Positions 1-5,737 of a DNA stretch of 5,958 nucleotides are shown piece after piece. The notes under the pieces are model-generated. The model was not told the DNA's origin. It did not search any database and saw nothing but the letters and a program-made list of their open reading frames with translations. The stretch comes from Chordibacter forsetii. Its GTDB lineage: Bacteria > Verrucomicrobiota > Verrucomicrobiia > Opitutales > Seribacteraceae. Each line of letters starts with the position of its first letter. Positions within the stretch are counted from its first letter, which is position 1. The translations under genes and the position numbers were made by a program. Where the stretch lies: the NCBI RefSeq assembly GCF_964187505.1, contig NZ_CAXLML010000201.1, forward strand, positions 1 through 5,958, written 5' to 3'.

Positions 1-305
1 ATGCGTAATTGTCGGCAAAGCTTAAGCAAAGGAGAAGATTTTCCCGAAGAAGGCGAGGGGTAATTGGTGAGGGCATGTAGCCCAACATCAAACTTCCTGC
101 CCTTGCGGGCATAAAAACTGTTCAAGCCTCCGACTACATAATGTTTTTCGAGCAGAATAACTTTTTTGCCAAACATAGCTAAACGAACTGCAGCGGCCAG
201 ACCAGCTAACCCGGCACCAATGACCACAACCTCAGTTGAGGTAATCTGCGAACTTATGGATTTGGCAGGAGACAAAGAAGGGTGGGGCAGGGAAACCGAC
301 CCCAC
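1..305 (-). CDS. FAD-dependent oxidoreductase, CrtI/retinol-saturase-like (5' part only)
   Basis: Partial gene: the first ~101 codons are present and the rest lies beyond the left edge. The translation shows a Rossmann FAD-binding motif (VVVIGAGLAGLAAA, residues 26-39), the ribose-binding acidic residue in VILLEK (E53), then GGLNSFYARKG (59-69) and KFDVGLHALTN (71-81). This order is typical of the phytoene desaturase/retinol saturase family of flavin amine-oxidase-fold enzymes, which desaturate, saturate or isomerise long isoprenoid or acyl chains. The substrate cannot be read from this fragment. No in-frame ATG precedes the FAD motif. GTG at 305 is chosen because an in-frame TGA ends just before it and it lies 4 bases after the ACP stop, which suggests translational coupling. 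TTG at 275 is an alternative giving a shorter N-terminus. Being last in the ketosynthase/ACP operon, it probably acts on a carrier-bound or carrier-derived chain (inference). Confidence 0.85.
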   Translation of the reverse strand, partial: MGSVSLPHPSLSPAKSISSQITSTEVVVIGAGLAGLAAAVRLAMFGKKVILLEKHYVVGGLNSFYARKGRKFDVGLHALTNYPSPSSGKSSPLLKLCRQLR

Positions 306-309
306 TCAA

Positions 310-570
310 TCAGGCCGCGGCGCCCGCTTCGAACTTGGGAAGCAAGTAATTGGCACAACTATCCAGAGACTCGAGTTCACGATACTCTGGTTCGGGTACA
401 TCAATACCATGTTGCTTGCGAAGTTCCATGACAATGTCTAGAAAATCCATTGAATCTAGATCAAGCTGATCTCTCAGCCGAATGTCAGACTTGACGTCGT
501 TAAGGTCTTCATCCGGAGCAATTTCCGCAATTATGTCGAGTACGATTTGTTTGACTTTATCTTTATCCAT
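310..570 (-). CDS. Acyl carrier protein
   Basis: The protein has 86 residues, the usual size for a stand-alone type II ACP, and is acidic with four predicted helices. The phosphopantetheine attachment motif is QLDLDSMDFLDIV, with Ser40 as the modified residue. The position before DS, often Gly-Leu, is Asp-Leu here. The C-terminus ends in a short Ala-rich tail (EAGAAA). It would carry acyl intermediates as thioesters in the cytoplasm for the adjacent ketosynthase. Being placed between a ketosynthase and an FAD oxidoreductase, and not next to fabD/fabG, it is likely a dedicated pathway carrier and not the housekeeping AcpP, so I give no symbol. The ATG at 570 follows the ketosynthase stop by 23 bases and has no visible Shine-Dalgarno. 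A six-codon reading frame (590-570) ends in TGATG overlapping this start, which could help couple translation but may be chance. Confidence 0.95.
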   Translation of the reverse strand: MDKDKVKQIVLDIIAEIAPDEDLNDVKSDIRLRDQLDLDSMDFLDIVMELRKQHGIDVPEPEYRELESLDSCANYLLPKFEAGAAA

Positions 571-593
571 CAGAGCAAGAAAGTAATCATACC

Positions 594-1838
594 CTACGCT
601 TCAAACTTTTTCAAGATAAGAACTGAATTGATTCCAAGCATACCAAAAGAATTGTTGAGAATTACCTTAACTCCACCCTCTTTTTTAATTGCCTGACCAG
701 TTACTAAGCCTGGAAGGGCACAAGTTGGGTCAATCTCATCAACATTTAAGGTGGCATGAACCATTCCGTCCTCAAGTGAGGGAATGTTACCCGCTAGTTC
801 AATAGCTCCTGCCGCTCCCATAGAGTGACCGATAAAACTTTTCGTATTATTGACCTTTGTACCAATACTTTCTCCAAAAAGATTGCGAATTGCTTTGCAT
901 TCCTGCTCATCCCCTTGAGGAGTTGAGGTGGCATGGGTGCTTACTAAATCGATGTCTTCCGGTTGCATATTAGCATTACTCAAGGCCTGCCTCATGCACT
1001 CCTCCTGCCTTACAGGATTGGGCAGTACATAATCGGTGCCATCGGAATTGATCCGGTAGCCTGCAACCTCAGCGATGATGTTTGCGCCTCTCTGGACTGC
1101 GTCATCTAAGCGTTCCAAGACATAAATACATCCACCCTCGCTAACCACGATTCCATTACGCCCCTTATCAAATGGACGGCTTGCCCGAGTTGGGTCTTCG
1201 TGAGAGGCAAGAGCTCCTTGGCTTTTAAAGCCAGCAAAGATACCGTATGCACGGATACTTTCACTAACTCCGCCAGCCAGGGCAAAGTCACACTCCCCTA
1301 GGCGCAATTGTTGGACTCCCTGGATAATACCCGCATTTCCTGCAGCACAGGCTGCTCCGATCGTGTAGTGCGGACCAGTCAGACCGAGGTTAACCGTAAT
1401 CTCCCCAGCAGGGTTATTGGCAACCGTGCGAGGATTGTGATGATGGGTCCAATACTTGATATCTTCATCGTAATGATCAAATAATTGGCAAACCTCAGTT
1501 TCTGTCTCGACGTTTCCGTGCTCGGTGATTCCGAGGTAGATTCCGATTCTTGAAGGGTCTACTTTTTCGAGATCCAGATCAGCATGGGCGATGGCTTCAT
1601 TGGCACAATAGATTGCGATGCTTCCCGCCCTTGTACCTACACGGATTTCTTTACGTTTTTGATATTTTTTTTGGTCAAAATCACATACCCCTGCTGGTTG
1701 TTCGCCCATGTTGCGAACAGGAAATAAAGAAACCCCACTCTTGCCAGCCAGAAGAGCCTCCCGGTAGGTGGGCAAATCATTACCAAGCGGACAAGTTAGT
1801 CCGATTCCGGTGAGAACTATTCTGGGAAGTTGATTCAT
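594..1838 (-). CDS. Beta-ketoacyl-ACP synthase, FabF-like (specialised type)
   Basis: The protein has 414 residues, matching the FabF/KAS II length of about 410. The thiolase-fold decarboxylating condensation triad is complete: Cys164 in GAACAAGNAG, His302 in STHATSTPQGD and His338 in SFIGHSMGAAG, with the conserved Lys333 before the last His. It should therefore catalyse Claisen condensation of an acyl chain with malonyl-ACP and not act as a Cys-less chain length factor. The glycine-rich C-terminal motif is NNSFGMLGIN; the classical FabF form is NSFGFGGTN, so the region next to the acyl pocket gate is altered. An acidic/His-rich stretch near residues 118-135 (YDEDIKYWTHHHNP) lies where the family contacts the dimer partner and the acyl pocket. 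The start at 1838 is an ATG preceded by TTTTTAACAA, with no Shine-Dalgarno. The ACP follows 23 bases downstream, so this pair is likely cotranscribed. It is likely a secondary lipid, polyene or pigment enzyme; primary FabF is less likely given the neighbours. Confidence 0.93.
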   Translation of the reverse strand: MNQLPRIVLTGIGLTCPLGNDLPTYREALLAGKSGVSLFPVRNMGEQPAGVCDFDQKKYQKRKEIRVGTRAGSIAIYCANEAIAHADLDLEKVDPSRIGIYLGITEHGNVETETEVCQLFDHYDEDIKYWTHHHNPRTVANNPAGEITVNLGLTGPHYTIGAACAAGNAGIIQGVQQLRLGECDFALAGGVSESIRAYGIFAGFKSQGALASHEDPTRASRPFDKGRNGIVVSEGGCIYVLERLDDAVQRGANIIAEVAGYRINSDGTDYVLPNPVRQEECMRQALSNANMQPEDIDLVSTHATSTPQGDEQECKAIRNLFGESIGTKVNNTKSFIGHSMGAAGAIELAGNIPSLEDGMVHATLNVDEIDPTCALPGLVTGQAIKKEGGVKVILNNSFGMLGINSVLILKKFEA

Positions 1839-1878
1839 TTGTTAAAAATCAGTCGTCAAATTAATGAAGCATGCAACG

Positions 1879-1909
1879 AAATTTGGCAAGCTACCAAAGA
1901 GGCAAATTT
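1879..1909 (-). promoter_or_regulatory. Inverted repeat just after the response-regulator stop
   Basis: A perfect 7-base inverted repeat, AAATTTG at 1879-1885 and CAAATTT at 1903-1909, starts directly after the regulator stop codon in the 71-base gap before the ketosynthase. On the minus strand a competing inner hairpin TTTGG/CCAAA can also form. No T-tract follows, so a simple intrinsic terminator is unlikely. It could be an mRNA stem-loop tuning expression between the two genes, or a dyad operator for the Fis-type regulator encoded upstream. The AT-rich composition means chance cannot be excluded. Confidence 0.35.
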
Positions 1910-3514
1910 TTAATATCGTATTTCGTAGCTGTCTATCCGCTTGCGCAGAGTTGCCCTGGTAATGCCAAGTAAGGCAGATGCTTTTACCTGATTGCCACCA
2001 CATTCCTGCAAGGCTCGTTGAATAATTTCTTTTTCCATACTCTCGAGTAAATTCTTATCACTCTTTGCCCTAAGGTGAGAATAGGAAATATTAAAACTTT
2101 CTTCTAGGGATATGGATGAAGGAGGCTGGGTATTACCGTTTTGATTTGGATGAGAAACCGGTTCTACACTTTGGGCGGTTTGGCCAAACAGGGATTTATC
2201 ATGTGGGGGTATACCGACTGTTACTTCCCGAGGAACTGTATCATCTGTGTGGTCAGGTGACGGAGGATGACTGGCTTGCAAAGGTTTTGAGAGGTTGGGG
2301 GAATTGGATACAGAAGAAATATTTTCGGGAAGATCCTTTGCTAAAATCCTTTTGCCTTTGGATACCACTGATGCCGAGTGAAGCACATTTTCCAATTCCC
2401 TCACATTGCCCGGCCATTTGCAGGATTTGAGAATTTCCATTGCTTCGGTGGAAATCTCCTTGGTACCGGTGGAAAACTTTTTGTCCAAGCGTGCGAGCAT
2501 GAAATTGACAAGTTCGGGAAGATCTTCCATGCGGTCGCGCAGAGGGGGAGTTTCAATACGAACAACATTTAACCGGTAGTACAAATCTTCACGGAAGGAT
2601 TTATCCTTAACCATGGATTCGAGGTTTTTATGGGTTGCTGCAATTAGGCGGACATCGACTTTTTTGACCTTTGTACTACCGACTCTTTGAATTTCTCCTT
2701 CTTGGATAGCTCTGAGGATTTTGGTTTGGGTGGGCAGTCCCATATCTCCAATTTCGTCCAAAAATAAGGTTCCTCCGTGGCAAACTTCGAATTGTCCAGC
2801 CTTAGCATCGGTCGCACCAGTAAATGCCCCTTTCTCATGCCCAAAAAGTTCACTTTCTATGAGGTTTTCCGGAATGGCACCACAGTTTACTGCATGAAAG
2901 GGGGCATCTGAACGATGGCTGTAACGATGGATACAACGGGCAACCAGTTCCTTACCGGTTCCGCTTTCACCTGTTACCATTACGGTGGCCTCTGAAGCAG
3001 CAACTTGGCCAATTTTTTTCAGGACTTGCTGCATCTTTTCGCCACTACCCACGATGCCTTCCTCTAAATCCTCTTTATTTAAAAGACGCTTTTCTACACT
3101 CTCTGCACTGCCCGAGTCTGCATTTGCCTTGAGAGCTTTCGCCACCATGTCCTTGAGTTTAGAAAGGTCAAATGGCTTAAGTACATAATCAAAAGCACCG
3201 TGCTTCATCGCTTGGATGGCGGTCTGAGTGGTTCCGTATGCAGTCATTAGTATAACCAGTGATGTTGGAGCTGCAGTGCGTAAATGTTGGAGCGTTTCGA
3301 TGCCTGACATTCCCTCCATCCGATTATCGAGGAAGATGAGTTGAGGGTTTTCCTTTTCTGCAACTTCTACTCCGTGTTCGCCAGAATCAGCCGTTAGAAT
3401 GTGGTGTCCGTCCGGAGAAAGTACACGGTCTAAAGAGTAGCGGATCTCCGCATCATCATCAATAATCAGAATGGTTGATTTATCAGTTTTCAAAATAAAA
3501 AGTTTAATTATCAA
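1910..3514 (-). CDS. Sigma-54-dependent response regulator, NtrC family
   Basis: The 534-residue protein has three domains. The receiver domain (about 13-130) has acidic residues D19-D21, phospho-acceptor Asp63 in FLDNRMEGMSG, Thr91 and Lys113 (LKPF). The AAA+ sigma-54 interaction domain (about 154-385) has Walker A GESGTGKE (182-189), the sigma-54-contacting loop GAFTGA (229-234), Walker B GGTLFLDEIGD (247-257), FREDLYYRLNV with arginine-finger candidates, and WPGNVREL (367-374). The Fis-type helix-turn-helix (about 495-530) includes GNQVKASALLGITRATLRKR. A phosphorylated form would hydrolyse ATP to open sigma-54 promoters. The linker between AAA+ and HTH is unusually long (about 400-480) and rich in Pro, Ser, His and Asn. 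Start choice is uncertain: TTG at 3514 or TTG at 3493, which gives MKTDKSTILIIDDD; neither has a clear ribosome site. No histidine kinase is in view. It heads the ketosynthase/ACP/oxidoreductase unit and may regulate it. Confidence 0.95.
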   Translation of the reverse strand: MIIKLFILKTDKSTILIIDDDAEIRYSLDRVLSPDGHHILTADSGEHGVEVAEKENPQLIFLDNRMEGMSGIETLQHLRTAAPTSLVILMTAYGTTQTAIQAMKHGAFDYVLKPFDLSKLKDMVAKALKANADSGSAESVEKRLLNKEDLEEGIVGSGEKMQQVLKKIGQVAASEATVMVTGESGTGKELVARCIHRYSHRSDAPFHAVNCGAIPENLIESELFGHEKGAFTGATDAKAGQFEVCHGGTLFLDEIGDMGLPTQTKILRAIQEGEIQRVGSTKVKKVDVRLIAATHKNLESMVKDKSFREDLYYRLNVVRIETPPLRDRMEDLPELVNFMLARLDKKFSTGTKEISTEAMEILKSCKWPGNVRELENVLHSASVVSKGKRILAKDLPENISSVSNSPNLSKPLQASHPPSPDHTDDTVPREVTVGIPPHDKSLFGQTAQSVEPVSHPNQNGNTQPPSSISLEESFNISYSHLRAKSDKNLLESMEKEIIQRALQECGGNQVKASALLGITRATLRKRIDSYEIRY

Positions 3515-3578
3515 CTTTTAACCAATCGATAAGCGGGTAAAGCTCAAAACGAAAATTTTAACGAATCATTTGTTTGCG

Positions 3579-3607
3579 TTGACGGAGGCTTAAGTGAAGT
3601 TCATAGT
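3579..3607 (+). promoter_or_regulatory. Sigma-70-type promoter of the tRNA gene
   Basis: TTGACG at 3579-3584 matches five of six bases of the -35 consensus. After exactly 17 bases comes CATAGT at 3602-3607, matching four of six at -10. The predicted start is near 3614, about 7 bases before the mature tRNA 5' end, which suits a short 5' leader removed by RNase P. Confidence 0.65.
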
Positions 3608-3620
3608 TTGCCTCTTTCTT

Positions 3621-3697
3621 GCCAGGGTAGCTCAGGCGGTTAGAGCGTCGGACTCATAACCCGAAGGTCGGCGGTTCAAGTCCGCCCCCTGGTACCA
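3621..3697 (+). tRNA. tRNA with CAU anticodon (tRNA-Met elongator; tRNA-Ile2 possible)
   Basis: A full 77-base cloverleaf with the 3' CCA encoded. The acceptor stem is GCCAGGG/CCCTGGT with a G1·U72 wobble, the D stem GCTC/GAGC, the T arm GGCGG-TTCAAGT-CCGCC, the variable loop five bases, and the discriminator A. The anticodon loop CTCATAA puts CAT at 3655-3657. The anticodon stem TCGGA/CCCGA has an A31·C39 mismatch next to the loop. The C11-G24 D-stem pair and paired acceptor end argue against an initiator tRNA, although the 3' side of the anticodon stem (CCC) and variable loop resemble bacterial initiators. CAU is also used by lysidine-modified tRNA-Ile2, and I cannot separate the two with confidence. 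It is transcribed convergently with the lipoprotein gene. Confidence 0.95.
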
Positions 3698-3716
3698 TTA
3701 CCTACATTACAGGTAA
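3698..3716. terminator. Small hairpin between convergent tRNA and lipoprotein genes
   Basis: TTACCT at 3698-3703 and AGGTAA at 3711-3716 form a 6-base-pair stem with a 7-base loop, directly after the tRNA CCA and 5 bases past the end of the lipoprotein gene. It is symmetric, so it could serve both strands. Neither strand has a good T-tract after it, so it is at best a weak terminator. Confidence 0.3.
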
Positions 3717-3721
3717 ATAGA

Positions 3722-4795
3722 TTATTCCGTTTTGTTTTTGAAAAAACGCTCGAATAAACTCCCTTTAGGAACTTCCTTATTCTCAACCGGTTCACTTGTT
3801 TCGGCAGGAATAGGCTCAGATTCTATTTCCGAGGAATCTAATATATTGGGTTCTTCGATACTCTGATCCACGTTTTCTCCGCTGGGAGCATCTGTGATGG
3901 GTTGTTCCTGTTCAGGTGCTTGGGTAGCCGGTTGGTAAAGAGTTTCTTCTTTGATGGAAGTCTTTTGTTCGCTAATTTTTTCTTGGAGAAGAGATGGTGG
4001 GGCAGGTTGAAAGTTCTTACTCAGTTCAATCATGGGCTTTGGTGCCTCCGGAACATCATTGGTCGGCACAAGAGTTGCACTGCCTGAATCAAACAAAGGC
4101 TCTCCCTTTTGTTCTTTTTCCAACTGGTCTGCAGTCTTTCCCACATAGGTGCGAAAGACAAGGTCGTGTTCAGGGTGCAACCAAAACCTACCCTTTTTGT
4201 AGGTGTTTCCTTCGGCAAATGCAAAGGCACCAAACCATGAACGTTTGTTGCCGATTTGATCACAAACAATAAAATATAGTTTGCCTTTTTGCTGAGGAAT
4301 TTCTCCTCTCATTTGCAGAGTGATCCAACCTTGATTTGTCTCGGTTAATCCCTGCACGGCTAATTGATTAATAATATCATCTCTGGTTAGGCTCCATTCT
4401 CCGTATTTCGGACCAGAGTCTGGATTATCTGCCCGGATAAATCCACTCATGCTCGAGCCATAATGTTCGGAGATCATATAGTTTGGTTTTCCAAAAAGAA
4501 GAACTTTTGTGAGTATCCCATCTTTTCCTGCGGTGTAACTTGACCAGTTCTTTTTAGAAACATGACTGAAACTTGTCTCGTGTTGTTCCTTAAAATATTC
4601 CTGATACTGATCGAGTTCCTCGATGTAAACCACTGGCAAAGGTTTGGTGGGTAGAGCCGCAAGCTCGGGTTTCTTTTCGACAGTGGGGGGAAGGGATGCA
4701 GCTTCCTCGGGTCCGGATTTATCATCTGAACAACTAAAGGCTAAAAGAAATAACCAAGAAAGGAAGAATAGACGATTGGGGAAAGGGGAGGTCAT
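3722..4795 (-). CDS. Putative lipoprotein with jelly-roll-like domain and acidic Pro-rich tail
   Basis: I do not recognise a named family. The N-terminus (MTSPFPNRLFFLSWLFLLAF, then Ser-Cys) is a signal peptide with a plausible lipobox LAFSC; Cys22 would be lipidated, although Phe at -2 is atypical. After a Pro/Lys/Glu spacer, residues about 75-218 look like a beta-sandwich: YTAGKDGILTKVLLFG near the start, W-rich strands such as GWITLQMRG and SWFGAFAFAEGNTYKKG, and DLVFRTYVG at the end. This pattern is common in extracellular jelly-roll modules of large-genome bacteria. Residues about 224-343 are low-complexity, rich in Glu, Pro, Ser and Gln, and the protein ends in GSLFERFFKNKTE. ATG at 4795 is preferred because it places the signal peptide normally. 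An upstream TTG at 4825 would add ten residues and has no better ribosome site. It is probably an envelope-anchored protein that binds something at the surface (inference). Confidence 0.75.
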   Translation of the reverse strand: MTSPFPNRLFFLSWLFLLAFSCSDDKSGPEEAASLPPTVEKKPELAALPTKPLPVVYIEELDQYQEYFKEQHETSFSHVSKKNWSSYTAGKDGILTKVLLFGKPNYMISEHYGSSMSGFIRADNPDSGPKYGEWSLTRDDIINQLAVQGLTETNQGWITLQMRGEIPQQKGKLYFIVCDQIGNKRSWFGAFAFAEGNTYKKGRFWLHPEHDLVFRTYVGKTADQLEKEQKGEPLFDSGSATLVPTNDVPEAPKPMIELSKNFQPAPPSLLQEKISEQKTSIKEETLYQPATQAPEQEQPITDAPSGENVDQSIEEPNILDSSEIESEPIPAETSEPVENKEVPKGSLFERFFKNKTE

Positions 4796-4892
4796 GGGCA
4801 GAAAGGGTAAGGTAGATATATGCAAACAAGGTAATGTTCTTATTGCAAGTTCGAATAGGAGTGGATCTACTTTGGGATATTAAATTTTGGTT
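4796..4892. promoter_or_regulatory. Divergent intergenic region with candidate promoters
   Basis: This AT-rich spacer must carry promoters for two divergent genes. On the plus strand TTGCAA (4843-4848), 17 bases, then TCTACT (4866-4871) is a weak sigma-70-like pair giving a start near 4878. TTGCAA is palindromic. On the minus strand a TATATC box near 4815-4820 would start transcription about 13 bases before the ATG at 4795, which supports that start over the upstream TTG at 4825. Neither promoter is strong, and no Shine-Dalgarno precedes either gene. Confidence 0.35.
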
Positions 4893-5693
4893 ATGAATAC
4901 TTTGGCCTTTTGGTTGCCGCTTTTCTTACTTTTTCTTTCTGCTCTAGTTGGTGCCTTAATTAAGAGAAGATCTTGCGATCATTGCCTGAAAAGATTTGAC
5001 GGCAATCAAGTCCTTTTGCCCATCGGTACGAAGGATTGGATATGTGGTAAATTGGAAGTTTTTGCACAGGGACTGGAAATATCCAGCCCGGAGGAGAACC
5101 AAATCCCCTGCGGTTTTGTACATTCGCGAATTATTCCTTCAAAAGAAGTGGCAGAAATTAGCTTATTGATCCGACAAGCTCCCGATCCCGACACACGGGC
5201 GGGCCTGGAGTGGAAAAAAGAGAGGCAGATGCTTTTAAACCCTCCCCTGAGAGTACGATTAAAAAGATTTACCTTAAACTCTTACAATATGTTAAGAGAT
5301 TCTTTCGGGCAGGCTCTCAAGGCAATCATTGGGACAGTAAGTAAAGAAACGAGGTTGGGAAAAGCAAAAGGTTCTGATAGCCGATTCCATGAAATGCAGT
5401 CGAATTTAACCGGGATGGTGCCCAATGCATGGGAACCAATTCTCGAAAAATATCGAGGCAAATTAGTGGCCATCGAAAGAATGTCAGAGTCCGAAGAAAT
5501 TTATGAATCTGGTATATTGGATGATTATTCTGATAAATATTTGCTCTTGCGAGATGTCAATTTGATCGATTCGGCGATTCAAAATGAGTTGGGGATGCTC
5601 GGTGGATCGACTCACTTGGGTTGTGATGTGCTTTATTCACGCACGCAGACTTTGTTAAGATATTCCCTGAAATCCCAATCCTTGCAGGATTAG
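4893..5693 (+). CDS. Membrane-anchored protein of unknown function, two small conserved-looking modules
   Basis: The 266-residue protein starts with one hydrophobic helix (about 3-23) followed by KRR, so by the positive-inside rule the body is cytoplasmic. Module one (about 28-95) begins with SCDHCLKRFDGNQVLL and continues with DWICGKLEVFAQGLEI. Module two (about 180-225) reads WEPILEKYRGKLVAIE, then ESGILDDYSDKYLLLRDV. Between them PPLRVRLKRF and YNMLRDSFGQALKAIIG form a basic, probably helical linker. Both modules have the hydrophobic alternation of small beta-barrels. I recall similar CL-x-FDG and LE-x-GK proteins annotated as hypothetical membrane proteins in Planctomycetes and relatives, often longer; this is memory, not a search. 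The CDHC pair could bind metal, but no second pair is evident. ATG at 4893 is preferred to TTG at 4887. A 6S RNA candidate follows 44 bases after the stop. No function can be assigned. Confidence 0.8.
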   Translation: MNTLAFWLPLFLLFLSALVGALIKRRSCDHCLKRFDGNQVLLPIGTKDWICGKLEVFAQGLEISSPEENQIPCGFVHSRIIPSKEVAEISLLIRQAPDPDTRAGLEWKKERQMLLNPPLRVRLKRFTLNSYNMLRDSFGQALKAIIGTVSKETRLGKAKGSDSRFHEMQSNLTGMVPNAWEPILEKYRGKLVAIERMSESEEIYESGILDDYSDKYLLLRDVNLIDSAIQNELGMLGGSTHLGCDVLYSRTQTLLRYSLKSQSLQD

Positions 5694-5729
5694 AACGCAA
5701 CTTGACCAAATCCAGAATTCAATTAGTTG

Positions 5730-5735
5730 TATCAT
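5730..5735 (+). promoter_or_regulatory. Candidate -10 box of the 6S RNA
   Basis: TATCAT matches five of six bases of the sigma-70 -10 consensus and would start transcription near 5741, at the 5' edge of the predicted 6S closing stem. A TTGACC -35-like hexamer lies at 5702-5707, but the 22-base spacing is too long for a normal promoter, so the -35 assignment is open. Confidence 0.4.
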
Positions 5736-5737
5736 TC

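Noticed and set aside
166..441. Plus-strand reading frame of 91 codons
   Set aside because: It lies antisense to the oxidoreductase N-terminus and the ACP, both of which have clear family motifs; its translation is low-information and resembles nothing.
570..590. Six-codon reading frame between ketosynthase and ACP, ending TGATG on the ACP start, and in frame with the ketosynthase TAG
   Set aside because: It is too short to tell from chance. Stop-codon readthrough would add only eight residues, and nothing suggests a recoding signal.
1865..1890. Possible sigma-54 -24/-12 promoter before the ketosynthase (TTGCC...TTGCA on the minus strand)
   Set aside because: The -24 GG is absent at the correct spacing, and the alignment with better -24 match has one base too many between elements. 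It would have fitted the upstream regulator, but it is not supported.
2116..2572. Two plus-strand reading frames antisense to the response regulator
   Set aside because: They overlap the conserved AAA+ and linker coding sequence on the other strand and have no motif, signal or ribosome site.
4030..4725. Minus- and plus-strand overlapping reading frames inside the lipoprotein gene
   Set aside because: They are alternative frames of a gene with a convincing signal peptide and domain structure; none has recognisable content.
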